From Polytrichum commune (taxonomy: Eukaryota; Streptophyta; Polytrichopsida; Polytrichales; Polytrichaceae): DNA of 64,000 nt. The stretch covers positions 9,674,501 to 9,738,500 of the forward strand of contig OX485808.1 in the NCBI GenBank assembly GCA_950295325.1, written 5' to 3'. This document shows positions 1 to 12,066 of this stretch, in pieces (positions within the stretch are counted from its first letter, which is position 1; every line of letters begins with the position of its first letter). The notes below the pieces were generated by a model. The model searched no databases. It was not told where the DNA came from and saw only the letters and a program-made list of their open reading frames with translations. A program made the translations under genes and the position numbers.

Positions 1-21
1 ATGTTCATGTGTGTAGGCAGA

Positions 22-2825
22 ATGGATGGGTTTAGTGAAATAGGGGATTGGTCATCTGATGACATGGCCACTTGGCCATCTGCATCTGATGATGACCTAG
101 ACATTGTCGGGGAGGCTACTATGGCTGACAGTGCGGATGAAGATCATTTGGATTTACCTTCGTCTTCCGTACCGCAGTGTCCCATTGTTGAATGTACGGG
201 ACTTTCAAGGGCTTCGTGGGTGAATTTGGAGGTGATACTTCTTAACGATAGTGGAGTTGTTGTGGCGGAGGGGATTTGCCGTAACACCCATCCGCAAGAT
301 TGCATTGATGAAAACCCGCTTGGCACTGAGGACGTTGGGGTTGTCATATTGGAGTCGGTCGTTCATTCCGAGGTGGATCCCACTCATAGGTTCTCCCTCC
401 GCAGGTGGCCATTGAGGAATGTCACAATTGATGGAGTTAGCTTGCGTGAACATGAGCAACGACACATGCAAATCGAAAAGGAGGTGCAATCAAACATGCG
501 GCCGCGCAAGGGTCAAAGAAAGTACGATACATTGGCACGTCCTGCTCCGTCTGCAACTGATTGTAAACGTCAAAGGTTGCTCGGGGAGGAGTCCATTAGA
601 GAAGTTGCCACAAAGGATTGTTGTGTGCATCGTTGTTGCCAATTGTTTCCAAGGGATAAATTGAAGGTCATCCGCGAAGAAATGTGGCTTGGAGATTTCC
701 GTCTAAGATCCACAAGAAAACTTGATGTCCATAGGGCGATACATGTGAATGGGACGGGTCGCAAGGTCATCACCATTGAAAGCATAGACGTGTGTTGTAA
801 GGCATGGTACACCATTCACGGTGTGTCGAAATCGGACTTTTATAGACAAGCTGCTTATGCCAAGGAAGGCCGCCGGTCCCGTCACCATGGTAACGTGGGT
901 TTAAAGAAGCCTAGGGAAGCAACAAGGCAAGCAACGGCCACTCTAGCAACCATCATTGTCCCTCTTGCCGATGCAATGCCGCACAAAACACGCACACTCA
1001 CAACCGGTGAAAAGGTTGTGGAGAAAGTTCTTCCCACAGGCACAAAATGGAAAGACATATTGTTGGACGTTAATGCAGTTGGCGAGAAGATTGGGTTGGA
1101 GCCAATTTCATTGTCAAAATTGAGTGCAATCAAGAAACAAAACTTTAGCGAATACATTACAAAAAGACGAGGGGACAAATTTGCCAGGTGCTCTAATTGC
1201 GAGAAGTTGAAGCGCCTCCGGGATGCACACACGATGGGCACCGAGTCATATGCAGCGCATCAATTGAACTATTTCAAGCACGTAAACATGCAAGAGGCAC
1301 ACCGTAATGATTACTACACAAATAGAGCTTTGTCCATCTCCAGGCCCTTGGAGGTTCTTACGGTCATCCATGACAAAATGGACCATGCCAAAACAGCCTC
1401 CCCATGTTTTGCAAATCGAATCAAGGCCACGGATGGGTTTTTCAAGTTGCCTGTATCGGTTACAGGTGAACTTCGAAACAATGTCATGACATACCCTAAA
1501 TGTTGTTGTATTTTATTCCGTGATGTACTGGAGAACATGGATTCCTTCATAATGGTTTATTCATACATAGATGCTAATCACGTTGGGTTGGCATTGCAGG
1601 AATGATTGCACATGGACACGGTGATGTCAAATTTGCCCATTATGCTCTTGATTTGTATCCAGCGGATTCAAACCACACGATAGGATCATTTGCAAGGCTT
1701 TTACGTGATTTAGAGAAACCACCAGCCTATTCTTCAGGATTGTTATTTGAGAACACGGGTTCAACACCTTTATATGAAGCGGTGTTGGATGGAAAAGATG
1801 TATGCTTGCATTCGTTGCCCGAGCCACCCAATGAACCCGTGATTGCCAAGAAGTTGCCTCCAACTTTGCGTGTCCAATTGGACAATTGTGCCAAGGACAA
1901 TAAAAGCAGATATGTATTTGCATATTGGTCGTTGTTGGTTGCGAAAGGCATTTTCAAGGAGGTTTTTGTGTCCTTCCTATTGGTAGGCCACACGCACGAT
2001 GATATTGATGCATCTTTTGGGCGGTGGAGCATGAAGTTGCGGGAGGAGGATTTTCCTACAATTCCATTATTGATGAAGTCGTACATGGATTTGGAGAACG
2101 TTCCCGTCATCCCCCATATGATTGAGGAGGTGCCAGACTTCAAGGCATTTATAGAACCTTATATTCGAAGTGGAGCTCACCGATTGATCGGGCATACGAA
2201 GGCACAACAATTCCGCTTCTATATGCGTGACGATGGTGTCCCGGCCATGCAATACAAGTTGTTGTGCACGTCACAAGACTGGAGCCCGCCGGAGGGTCTT
2301 CTTGTGTGGCGCGTGGATGCGGATGGAAAGACCATGTTACCGGATGGGGAGCCTAGGCCTTGTAAGCCAATAGCCATGAAGAATTTGGAGGATATTTTGA
2401 AAGGTATATCAGGCTTCATACAATATTGGGAGAGTTTGAAAATAGCGGATGTTGGCGGATCATGTTGGCATCGTTATGGGAGTTGGATACATTATTGGAC
2501 ACGTGTTCGTGCCGCCTTGGCAGACCTCCACCAAGATAGCCCTCATACTTTGAGGCATGGATTTTGGCCACAAACACGAGTCGATGTACAAGCTTCAGAG
2601 CCTAGTCTTTTGGGAAATGGAGAGGTTCGAGAGGAGTTTGATGTGGACGACCATTACGTGGGGCCTGCTAGTAGTCGTCCCCCACCATCTTTCCGCATTG
2701 CAGTGGATTGTCATGAAGGTTATATGCTCATTTTGCGTCCTGGAGACGAGACATATGCGAAGCCAGTGTGGGTGGCAAGAGCTTTGTCCAATCCAAATTT
2801 TGTAACTTCCAGCCCTCATTTTTGA
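22..2825 (+). CDS. DUF7869-type protein, transposase candidate, copy 1 (premature stop)
   Basis: Two exons: 22-1465, then 1600 onward, joined by an intron with donor ACAG|GTGAAC and acceptor TTGCAG|GA. The join reads through SVTGMIAHGHGD. The start at 22 is the first ATG after a likely 5' acceptor (GGCAG|A at about 20). The N-terminal third has an acidic leader and Cys/His-rich patches (CCVHRCC near residue 202; CSNC further on) that may bind zinc. The C-terminal part has QLDN and VGHTHDDID, which I recognise as the DUF7869 signature; spaced acidic residues in such a fold fit an RNase-H-like transposase, but that role is inference. An in-frame TGA at 2823-2825 cuts the protein at about 889 residues. 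Reading on to the next stop at 3086 would add 87 residues. Copy 2 has CGA at this place, so the stop is probably a CpG transition. Copy 3 has the same stop. Confidence 0.65.
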
Positions 2826-3086
2826 CAAATACAAGTGGAGTACTATCGACCGACAGCAAGGAATGAAGATGTGATTCGGCATTATACAGGCTGGGATACA
2901 AACCCTAACTTTCGGTGGAAGGTGGATTCTGAGCACGGTCCATCTTGGGTAGATACAGATTCCATATTCATAGCATGGAAACCACGGAAACACCATAGTG
3001 GATCAGTGTCCATCCCTCAAAAGTACATAACTTTTGCAAAAGACAACCTTGCTCGGATTGCAGAAGAAGCAACCCACGTTGAATGA

Positions 3087-3591
3087 GAAGTTGGTAGGAT
3101 TGTGTTAGCATGATTATAGTTTAATACGTAATTATAGCAATATAAATTACACATATGTGTGCTCTTCAAAATTGGGGCAGAGTTTGGGTAGAACTTACGA
3201 ATACTATATTGTTTGGAGTTGGATGAATATCCATTTACTATATTTCAAGCTGCAATTGAAGTTCATCTTATTATTATGCTTGGGACTATATTCTCGAATG
3301 AAGAAACATGCATTTATTACATGCACTTTGTATGTTGCAATGTCTATATTCTATTGAACATGCTAATAATAGAAATCATTTTATATATATTTTTGGGTGA
3401 AACTTGTTTGAAGTGCTCTACCCAATGTGTTTTTGTTGATGAAGTTGGTGTCGAGTGCTCTACCATATGTGCTTATGTCCGCACATCATAGATTTGGGAT
3501 ATTAGAACATATAATATAATTGAGATTGTTGACAATATAGTTTCGGGCCTCTTCAAGTTCTTTGATCCATATATTAATTTGAGACTAGAGA
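3087..3591 (+). other. AT-rich subterminal region of E1
   Basis: This non-coding stretch follows the transposase candidate. Small open frames here show no family resemblance. Just inside the terminus the sequence GAGACT...AGTCTC forms a short hairpin, and the other termini carry related but different hairpins. No other feature was seen. Confidence 0.5.
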
Positions 3592-3618
3592 AAGTCTCAA
3601 TTTAACGAATATAGTGTT
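3592..3618 (-). repeat. Terminal sequence of E1
   Basis: Read on the minus strand it starts AACACTATATTCGTTAA and continues through a GAGACTT motif, 27 nt in all. The same 27 nt occurs at 18015, 21062, 37464-37490 and, with a few changes, 41629-41655. Confidence 0.75.
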
Positions 3619-3628
3619 CACTAATCTT

Positions 3629-4076
3629 ATATGTTTGGCCAAGGCCTTAACCTCACACACAAGAGCCACTAATCTTATATGTTTGGCCAAGGCCTTAACC
3701 TCACATACAAGAGCCTACAATCACAAATTTTTGGCCAAGGCCTTAACCTCACACACAAGAGCCAACAATCACAAATTTTTGGCAATGCATTAACCTCACA
3801 TACAAGAGGATACAATCTGAAATTTTGTGGCCAAGGCCTTAACCTCATATACAAGAGCCTACAATCTGAAATATTTGGCCAAGGCCTTAACCTCATATAC
3901 AAGAGCCTACAATCACAAATTTTTGGCCAAGGCCTTAACCTCACACACAAGAGCCACTAATCTGATATGTTTGGCCAAGGACTTAACCTCACAAACAAGA
4001 GCCTACAATCTGAAATTTTTGGCCAAGGCCTTAACCTCACATACAAGAGCATAGAATCTGAAATTTTTGGGCCATT
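3629..4076 (+). repeat. 48-bp tandem repeat, about nine units
   Basis: The unit begins GGCCAAGGCCTTAACC, then CTCACATACAAGAGCC and a variable tail. Because 48 is divisible by three, several frames stay open, but the resulting peptides are only the repeat translated. The array starts 11 bp after the E1 terminus. Confidence 0.85.
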
Positions 4077-4084
4077 AGAAGTGA

Positions 4085-4572
4085 GAGCATCCAAAAATCC
4101 TAACCGAATCAACACATGAATCCAACTTAAGAATAAGGACTACACATCTAGGGCCATCGGAAGTGAGAGCATTCACCTGAAACAAGGTTGACAATCTGGT
4201 AGAAACGGAGTTGAGAGTCCGAGCACTCACTAGGATGGAGTAGCACAATGCTTGGGCTTGAAAGTCTTACATGCCAAAATAGGAGAGCATGTGCTTGGAG
4301 CGGCACAATGTGAAAAGGGTGCACGGGGATGTGACCATAATTGGAAGGAGATATGCATTCAATGCATTACATTAATGGGATGAATCTGAACTTAACTAGG
4401 GGATCTTAGCCAATACAACACATAATGACAGAGGATGCAATATATAACATTATGGCTATAATGCCACATGCAAAAATCTGGGATGAACCCCAAACCCGTG
4501 GACCCTCTCGGAACCGAGAGGGTCCCTAAATACTCCAACCCCTTCACAAATATGAACCCAAAAAAGAAACCC
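4085..4572. other. Gene-free stretch with one family A palindrome
   Basis: No gene is visible. A perfect family A palindrome lies at 4501-4524 with centre AA, which is the reverse of the usual TT centre. It is the leftmost member of family A in the window. Confidence 0.6.
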
Positions 4573-5545
4573 TGTCGCGCACCTCTCCATGAGGAGTGCC
4601 CGAAACACCATGGGCACAAGGGGGACCCCGGAGTGACACCCGGGACTTGTGGCGCCGTTGGTGAGAGGGCCCAAGTGATCCTAGTGTGGGTGAGGGCCCC
4701 GGGCGTTGGGAACGCCTCCCACCCACGGAGACTAGGAGGCACAAGGGTAAGGCCATAAGCTATGCGTAGCTCATGGCGTGTTGATTCTAGAATGCTCAAG
4801 AACACCTCAATCAGAGGTGTGAGCTAGGAGTTATGGCCATTTGAGTGGGGCGCTGTCCCGGGACAGCGCCCTGGTGCAGCAGTGCCTGGGAGTGACTCCC
4901 GGGACTGCCAAGGTTCAAAGAGGCATAACGTCCTCACAGCTTGCGCAAATGGGGCAAGTGAGGAGTCCATCGGCATCTACATGAAACGTAGATGAAGATG
5001 GAGTGGTTGGTTGCTAGCCTCGGACATCATACAAGGAAGTTATGATGGTCTGAAGCTGCTAGAGGCTTCTTAGCCCAGCGGCTAAGGGAGAATGTCCACT
5101 TGGCCCCAACTCTTGGTGGAGAGACAAGAGGTTGGTTGACGGTGGGGTAGGGGCCCCGTGTAAAGTCCTAGAGGCTTATATGGGTGAGGTGGTGTGGCCT
5201 CACCCACCCGAGGCCGAACGGCATGGCCTCCATGGGCATTGGCCCATTGTGAGGCCATAGTTGCCTTGTATGGTTCGGGTTGTTGTAGTGTTGCTCCGGC
5301 AACGCGATGATCAACATAGGATTGGACTTCCATGGATGGAAGTCCACATTGGGGAAATGGGTTACCGATTAAGGAGTGAGTCCCGAAAGCAAAGTAGGAG
5401 GGTTGGTTCCCTCCTATGAACTATTGGTCCGGGGTAAGAGGAGCTATCCATTAGCATGGCGGAATGCGAAGGGTTAGCACTCGTAACCTTTGCTAGAATT
5501 GAAAATTGGCAAGATTGTCAAGGGGGGCTAGCAAGGGTTGCGACA
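4573..5545 (+). mobile_element. Solo LTR, chromovirus family, plus orientation
   Basis: The 973-bp sequence starts TGTCGCGCACC and ends GCGACA, and matches the two LTRs of the complete element at 7263-14332 along its length. It is flanked by a perfect 5-bp target duplication, AACCC (4568-4572 and 5546-5550). There is no internal region, so it is a solo LTR left by LTR-LTR recombination. Confidence 0.92.
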
Positions 5546-5550
5546 AACCC

Positions 5551-5675
5551 CCAACCACTGGACCAATGGATGAAACCCCCACCACTGGACCACTGGATGA
5601 AACCCCCAACCACTGGACCACTGGATGAAACCTCCAACCACTGGACCACAGGATGAAACCCCCAACCACTAGAAC
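5551..5675 (+). repeat. Short tandem repeat of 27-28 bp
   Basis: Four to five units built around CCACTGGACCACTGGATGAA. It lies directly after the solo LTR target duplication and may have been the LTR's landing site. No coding content. Confidence 0.8.
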
Positions 5676-5678
5676 CTT

Positions 5679-7262
5679 TCGAAACCGAGAGGGTCCCTAA
5701 GTAGTCAAACCACTCAACTTGACAAAATCTAATTACCTACCTAATCCACATACATTCATGTAAAAATGTGGTCCATACTATCCCCACCTTGACCCTGTCG
5801 GTTCCGAGAGGGTCTCACTATCATGGATACACAAACATTTTCAACCTAAGTACCTACGTAGTACACATACATGCACATACACAAGGCACATAATAGTTGT
5901 GAAAATCTGGTCCATACTATCACAACCTACACCCGAGAGGGTATCACTCTCATGCACACACAAAAATTTTCAACCTAAGTACCCACCTAGTCCACATACA
6001 TTCACATACACAAGGCACATCATAGTTGTAAAAATCTGGTCCATACTATCCCCACATTGACCCTCTCGGTTCCGAGAGGGTGGGCCTCTTATGAATACAC
6101 AAACAATTACAACCTAAGTACCTACCTAGTCCACATATATTCACATACACAAGCCAAATCATAGTTCTCAAAATCTGGTCCATACTATCCCCAACTTGAC
6201 CCTCTCAGTTTCGAGAGGGTCTCACTCTCATGCACCCAAAATCAATTTCATTATGACTAACTAGATGGACCACATACATACACATAGACAAGCCAAATCA
6301 TAGTCCATACTAAAACCATCCTAGACCCTCTCGGTTCCGAGAGGGTCTCATCCTAGTGCACAAACAAGAAATTTCAAAATGAATAACTAGCTGGTCCACA
6401 TACAGTCACATACTGAATCCACATCATAGTTGTCAAAATCTGGTCCTTAATATCCCCACCTTGACCCTCTCGGTTCCGAGAGGGTCTCATCCTAGTGCAC
6501 ACGCAAGACTTCTCAACAGGAATAACTAACTGTTTCAAAATCTGGTACATACTAAAACCATCCTAGACCCTCTCGGTTCCGAGAGGGTTCGTTGCTAGTG
6601 CACAAACAAGAAATTTCAAAATCAATAACTAGCTGGTCCACATACAGTCACATACTGAATCCACATCATAGTTGTCAAAATCTAGTCCTTAATATCCCCA
6701 CCTTGACCCTCTCGGTTCCGAGAGGGTCTCACTCTCATGAACACACAAAAAGTTCCAACCTAAGTACTTAGCTAGTCCACATCCATTCACATACAAAAGC
6801 CACATCAAGGTTGTCAAAATATGGTCCATACTAAAACCATCCTAGACCCTCTTGGTTCCGAGAGGGTCTCATCCTAGTGCACACACAAAACTTCTCAACA
6901 TGAATAACTAGCTATTTCAAAATCTGGTCCATACTAAAACCATCTTAGACCCTCTCGGTTCCGAGAGGGTCTCATCCTAGTGCACAAACAAGAAATTTCA
7001 AAATGAATAACTAGCTGGTCCACATACAGTCACATACTAAAGCCACATCATAGTTGTCAAAATCTGGTCCATACTAAAACCATCGTAGACCCTCTCGGTT
7101 CCGAGAGGGTCTCATCCTAGTGCACACACAAAACTTCTCAACATGAATAACTAGCTGTTTCAAAATCTGGTCCATACTAAAACCATCCTAGACCCTCTCG
7201 GTTCCGAGAGGGTCTCATCCTAGTGCACAAACAAGAAATTTCAAAATGAATAACTAGCTGGT
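5679..7262. repeat. Palindrome family A satellite, left part
   Basis: Units of about 100-140 bp each carry one palindrome: arm GACCCTCTCGG, centre TT, then the reverse complement of the arm. Copies begin at about 5799, 6059, 6198, 6331, 6465, 6568, 6705, 6846, 6948, 7088 and 7191, and 5679 is degenerate. Between palindromes the units share phrases such as AAAATCTGGTCCATACTA and AACTAGCTGGTCCACATA. The array continues after the chromovirus at 14338, so the two parts were one array before that insertion. Confidence 0.9.
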
Positions 7263-8256
7263 TGTCGCGCACCTCTCCATGAGGAGTGCCCGAAACACCA
7301 TGGGCACAAGGGGGACCCTGGAGTGACACCCGGGACTTGTGGCGCCGTTGGTGAGAGGGCCCAAGTGATCCTAGTGTGGGTGAGGACCCCGGGCGTTGGG
7401 AACGCCTCCCACCCACGGAGACTAGGAGGCATGAGGGTAAGGCCATAAGCTATGCGTAGCTCATGGCGTGGTGATTCTAGAATGCTCAAGAACACCTCAA
7501 TCGGAGGTGTGAGCTAGGAGTTATGGCCATTTGAGTGGGGCGCTGTCCCGGGACAGCGCCCTGGTACAGCAGTGCCTGGGAGTGATTCCCGGGACTGTCA
7601 AGGTTCAAACCGGCATAACTTCCTCAAGACTTGCTCAAATGGGGCAAGTGAGGAGTCCATCCGTATCTACGTGAAACGTAGATGAGGATGGAGTGGTTAG
7701 TTGTTATGATCAGACATCATACAAGGAAGTTATGATGGTCTGAAGCTGCCAGGGGGTTCTAGGCCCAGCAGCTAAAGGAAAATGTCCACTTGGCCCCAAC
7801 TTTTGGTAGAGAGACAAGAGGTCTCTTGATGGTGGGGTAGGGGCCCCGCGGAGAGTCCTAGAGGCTTATATGGGTGAGGTGGTGTGGTCTCACCCACCCG
7901 AGGCCGAACGGCACGGCCTCCATTGGCATTGGCCTAATGTGAGGCCATAGTTGCCTAGTATGGTTTGGGTTGTTGTAGTGTTGCTCCGGCAACGCGATGA
8001 TCAACATGGGATTGGACTTCCATGGATGGAAGTCCACATCTAAGGATTGGTTACCGATTAAAGGGGTTGGTTACCGATTGAAGGGGTGAGTCCCGAAAGC
8101 AAAGTAGGAGGGTTGGTTCCTCTCCTTTGAATTATATGGTCCGGGGTAAGAGGAGCTAACCATTAGCATGACGGTATGCGAAGGGTTAGCGCTCGTAACC
8201 TTTGCTAGAAAGGAAAATTGGCAAGATTGTTAAGGGGGCTAGCAAGGGTAGCGACA
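7263..8256 (+). repeat. 5' LTR of chromovirus
   Basis: The LTR starts TGTCGC and ends GCGACA. It contains a perfect 24-bp palindrome centred on CCCGGG (arm GGGCGCTGTC), and a second palindrome with arm GGACTTCCAT around a GG centre. Differences from the 3' LTR are point changes only, including GGACCCTGGAG against GGACCCCGGAG. Confidence 0.92.
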
Positions 8257-8258
8257 CT

Positions 8259-8270
8259 TGGTATCAGAGC
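8259..8270 (+). other. Primer binding site, initiator tRNA-Met
   Basis: TGGTATCAGAGC begins two bases after the LTR end and is complementary to the 3' end of plant initiator tRNA-Met, the usual primer for Ty3/gypsy elements. Confidence 0.9.
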
Positions 8271-8299
8271 AGGGTTCCAATATTTGAGCTAGCACTTTG

Positions 8300-9240
8300 A
8301 GGGAGACATGGCTATCAAAAATGTGGGTTATGATGGTGAGCCCGGGGATTCCTAAAGGTTGTGATGCTCAAATTGGAACAAGGATCATGTGCGAGTGGAT
8401 TTTGACCACCAATTGATTATAATGTCAATGGTGGGGATGATGGTGAATTCGGTAAGGAAATGGGGTTAGTCCTTTGAAAGGGCTCCCGCAAACCTTGAAA
8501 TGTATTCGGGGGCTTAAATACCGAATGCACCCGAAACCTTGGATGGTATTAATCTTGGATTGGAATTCCAATCCAAAATGCTTAGAATGTGGTGATGTTG
8601 GAATGGGTGCAAATGACGCACCCGGGCTCTTAGCCACCCAAATGTGGGCAATTTAACCACCCAAATGAATGGTACAACTAAGATAGACAAGTTGGCTAAG
8701 AAACACATCGTTTTAAACGGGGGTTGCAAAAGTGGGTGGTGGATGCCTTGTTCAAGTCTCCAAAGTATCTTGAGGACATGGCGGGGATCATCAAGATTGC
8801 GATAGCATTGAATTCCAAAAAGAAGTTGGATGGTACCTCACCACAAGTGGCTTTAGCCAAAGTAGGTCCCAAAGAAATGAGTGCAAATTGTTTGGTCCAT
8901 TTTACTTAGGCAAAACATGTTGGTGCCGCGGACGGAATGTTGAAAGGTGGCTTTATGCTTCCAAGGCAAATCATACTCGTGCCGCGGACGGAATGTTGGG
9001 AGGTGGCTTGATCCTACCAAGGCAATTCATGTTCCTGCCGCAGATGGAGTGTGGGAAGGTGGCTTTGTGCTACCAAGGCAAAACATGTTTGTTTTGCGGA
9101 CAAACTATTAGAAATTGGTTTTGTGGCACCAAACCAATTTGTCCCGCGGACGGAATGTTTAAAGTTGGCTTTGCGGACCAAGCCAAGCCAAGTTGCCGAG
9201 GACCGAATGTTGGACGATGGCTTTGTGGCCAAGGCTAGTA
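8300..9240 (+). pseudogene. Degenerate gag region with internal tandem repeat
   Basis: No frame is open across this region. From about 8920 to 9230 a unit of roughly 50 bp containing GCGGACGGAATGTT and GGTGGCTTTG is repeated five to six times and has drifted. It occupies the gag position between primer site and protease. No capsid or zinc-knuckle motif could be identified with certainty. Confidence 0.5.
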
Positions 9241-9760
9241 GCCTTAAGCCGAGGCCAAGTATTTTGTACCTTGAGGCTCAAATGAATGGGAGACTTGTCT
9301 CATGGGTTGACAAAGAGTTAAGGCATTCCTTCATGAGCCCAAAACTCACAAGGGAGTTGGGGCTTGCCGATTGGTAGAGTGGGGAAGCCACCAAGGTGCG
9401 GTTTACAAAGGGCAAACCACATGAGACAATGGAGGCCGCGATGCATGTAACCTTTCAATGTGGGACGTTGGGTTTTTGTCAAAATTTCACACCAAGTGAA
9501 ATAGATGAAATGCATGTCATTGTGAAGGCCGCCTTCTTTGAAACTCACATGATAGATGTGAGGTGCAAGCCGGTGTGCTTGCCGTGCATTATGATGTGTC
9601 ATAATGGCAAAGAATTGAGGTTCAAATTGACAAGGACTCCTATGGTAGGAGGACCCAAGTTGAATTTGGTCTTAATGGACCAAATGAAATATGGTAAACA
9701 TAATGGTCGTGGTTCAATTGGAGCAACTCCAAGGAACTCATGGGGAGGCTAGGAAAGATG
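9240..9760 (+). pseudogene. Retroelement aspartic protease remnant
   Basis: The peptide HSFMSPKLTRELGL at about 9325-9370 matches the region following the active site of Ty3/gypsy proteases. The active-site triplet itself is replaced by unrelated residues, so the enzyme would be inactive. A partly open stretch (9396-9752) continues into a frame without stops but has no further recognisable motif. Confidence 0.6.
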
Positions 9761-9959
9761 GGCCTCCCCCAAACCATACTTGTGGGATGTTGGTGAGATA
9801 CAAGGATGTCTTCACCAATGTGTTGCTCAAAATGTTACCGCCAAGAAGTGAATTGCAACTTTGCTCAAGAAGAAATTGAGTTCTTGAGGCATGTGGTGAC
9901 AAAGGAAGTTGGTGGACAAACATGAAGAATTTCAAGGCAATCCAAGAGGAGAATTGGAC

Positions 9960-10860
9960 CTTGACTCAAAAAAAAAAAAGCTTAGGTCATTGGTTGGCCT
10001 AGCCAACTACTACCACCACTTCATTCTAGATTTGTTTTAAGGTTGCTAGGGCCTTACTCGACTTATTGAGGAAATGGCTATCCCAAGAGTGGGATGAGCC
10101 TTGTCACCAAGCCTTTGGGAAGCTCAAGAGCAAGTTCCCTTCACAAGATGTGGTTAAGTTTCCGGGTTTTCATAAGCATTTTGAGGTGCACATGGAGACG
10201 AAGGACTTTACCATTGGCGGATGTTGATCCAAGATGGATGACGATTGCTTATGAGAGCAATAAGCTCAATGGTTGTTAAACCTTGTCCGGCTTGTGCAAG
10301 ACATGGCTATCCCAAGAGTGGGATGAGCCGTGCCACCAAGTCCTTGAGGAGCTTAAGACGAAGTTCTCTTCGCCGCCCGTGCTCAAGTTCGCGGAGTTTG
10401 ACATACCTTTTGAGGTGCATGCGGGGGCGAGTGACTTTACCATTGGCGGATGTTGATGCAAGATGGATGGCCATTGCATATGAGAGCATGAAGCTCGATG
10501 GTTCGACTTGTGGAAGAAATGGCTATCCCAAGAGTGGGATGATGTTTGTCACGAGTCTTTGGGGAGCTTAAGACCAAGTTCTCTTCGCCGCCCATGCTCA
10601 AGTTCGCGGAGCTTGACAAACCTTTTGAGGTGCATACGGGGGTGAGTGACTTTGCCAATGATGGATTATGTGTAAGATGGATGGCCATTGCATATGCGAG
10701 CATGAAGCTCGATGGTTGTCAAAGAAGACAACCAACTCATGACAAAGAACTTCTTTGCGATAGTGCATTGCTTGAAGATGTGGCGACACTAGTTGGGGTC
10801 GCACAAAGTAAAGGTCTACAAGGACAACGTGTCCTAAAAGTATTTTAACATACAAGCGCA
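9960..10860 (+). pseudogene. RT/RNase H remnant with triplicated segment
   Basis: After an A-rich run at about 9970 the peptide VGLANYYHHF marks the end of a gypsy reverse transcriptase. The following segment, beginning GGCTATCCCAAGAGTGGGAT, occurs three times, at about 10073, 10303 and 10517, each 200-230 bp, covering the RT-RNaseH junction (WDEPCHQAF). Stops and frameshifts break all three. The upstream catalytic palm of RT is not recognisable. Confidence 0.65.
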
Positions 10861-11059
10861 AGTGAGCGCCAAGTCATTGCGTTGGCATGATAGCTTGGCG
10901 CTTATGAAGGTGGATCTAATCCACAAACCGGACCGTGGAAATGTGGTGCCGGATGCGCTAAGTAGACGGGAAGAGTTCCAAGCAATGAGAACCATCCAAA
11001 CCTTGTGGCTAATGTGTGCCGGCGAAGGAAACTTGTGATGCAAGATACGGGAGGGGTAA

Positions 11060-12066
11060 ATTTACTACCCCAAAGCACAAATGCTTTTAGGTGAGCTTCG
11101 CAAGAGCAAGGTGCTCAAAGAGGTTATGTTGGTGGACGGATTGTTCAAGTGTAAACAAAGTCGGATGTATGTGCCACAAGGCAAGTTGAGGCTATCGGTT
11201 TTGAAGGAAGAATGTGATAGTCCTATTGCCGGCCATAGAGGAGAAAGAAAAAGCCGCCATAGAATGGTGTCATGGGGGTACCATTGGCGGTGCATAAAGA
11301 AGGATATAGCCCACTTTGTGAAGGCTTGGATGAAGTGCCAAGTGAACCGAGCCTCTTACCAAAAGCAAGGCGGCTTCTTGCAACCGTTGCCTATCCCGTC
11401 GGGGCCATGGCATAGTATGTGCATGGACTTGATCACAAGTTTGCCGGAGTCACATGGGTATGATGCCATCTTGTTGATGGTAGAGCGGTTTGCCAAGTTG
11501 GCACACATGGTGCCGATTGTGGGAACCGCCACCGCGTTGGAGACCGCATAGCCTTTTCTCAAAGGATGGTTGAGGCACCACGGGTTGCCAAGAGTGATTG
11601 TGTGGGATCAAGATCCAAAGTTCACAAGTGCATTTTCAATGCATTTCTCTAAGGAGGTCGGATGAAACTAAGGTTTAGCACGGCCTTGCATTCCCAAATG
11701 AATGGGAAAGCGGAGCATGTGAATGTAGTCTTGAAGCAATACTTGAGGAACTTGGTGGGGGCGGACCAAGGAGATTGGGCGGTCTATGTGGGTCGAGCGG
11801 AGTGTAATTGCAATGTAGCCACGCACTTGGCTACCAAGGGGTGGTCTTTCGTGGTGGCTTATGGAGTGGATGCGCTCCAACCTATTAACTTAGCTCTCGA
11901 GGGGGCACATTCAACACTAGAGTTCAACCAAGATGGTGAGGACTTGGCCAAGGATGGTAAACAAGTCTTGGAGATGACCAAGTTGTTGGTGGAGAAAGCC
12001 CGAAGGTGCTACGGAGTGCAAATCAATGCCGGAAGACGCGAAGTGGAGTATGAGGTGGGCCAATAA
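11060..12066 (+). pseudogene. Integrase remnant
   Basis: The frame 11081-11551 carries an HHCC-type zinc-binding region (GHRGERKSRHR ... MKCQ) followed by the start of the integrase core (WHSMCMDLITSLP). A TAG ends it at 11551. The core continues in other frames, with HHGLPRVIVWDQDPKF visible at about 11577, and again as an open frame 11662-12066. At least one stop and one frameshift separate the pieces. Confidence 0.8.

Larger units (their letters stand above)
1..3618 (+). mobile_element. CACTA-terminus element E1, 3' part (continues left of window)
   Basis: This is the right-hand part of a DNA transposon whose left end is outside the window. It holds a DUF7869-type gene reading rightward, an AT-rich subterminal stretch (3087-3591) and a terminus whose reverse complement begins AACACTATATTCGTTAA. 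The same terminus closes or opens four other segments in this window. The whole 3618 bp is present again, inverted and with no net length difference, at 21062-24679, and I found no mismatch in the segments I compared. Internal TAGTG at the end is what CACTA elements show, but no target duplication is visible. Element identity is inferred from the terminus and the gene. Confidence 0.6.

Noticed and set aside
3675-4054. Small frames on both strands
   Set aside because: Products of the 48-bp repeat.
4392-4805. Frames within the LTRs, recurring at 7241, 13233 and 16341
   Set aside because: They recur only because the LTR recurs; LTRs are not expected to encode these, and the stops differ between copies.
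5679-7262. Regularly spaced palindromes resembling a CRISPR array
   Set aside because: The spacers are themselves repeats, the spacing is irregular, there are no cas genes and the DNA is from a plant nucleus.
8259-8270. A tRNA gene at the primer site
   Set aside because: Only the 12-nt complement of the tRNA 3' end is present.
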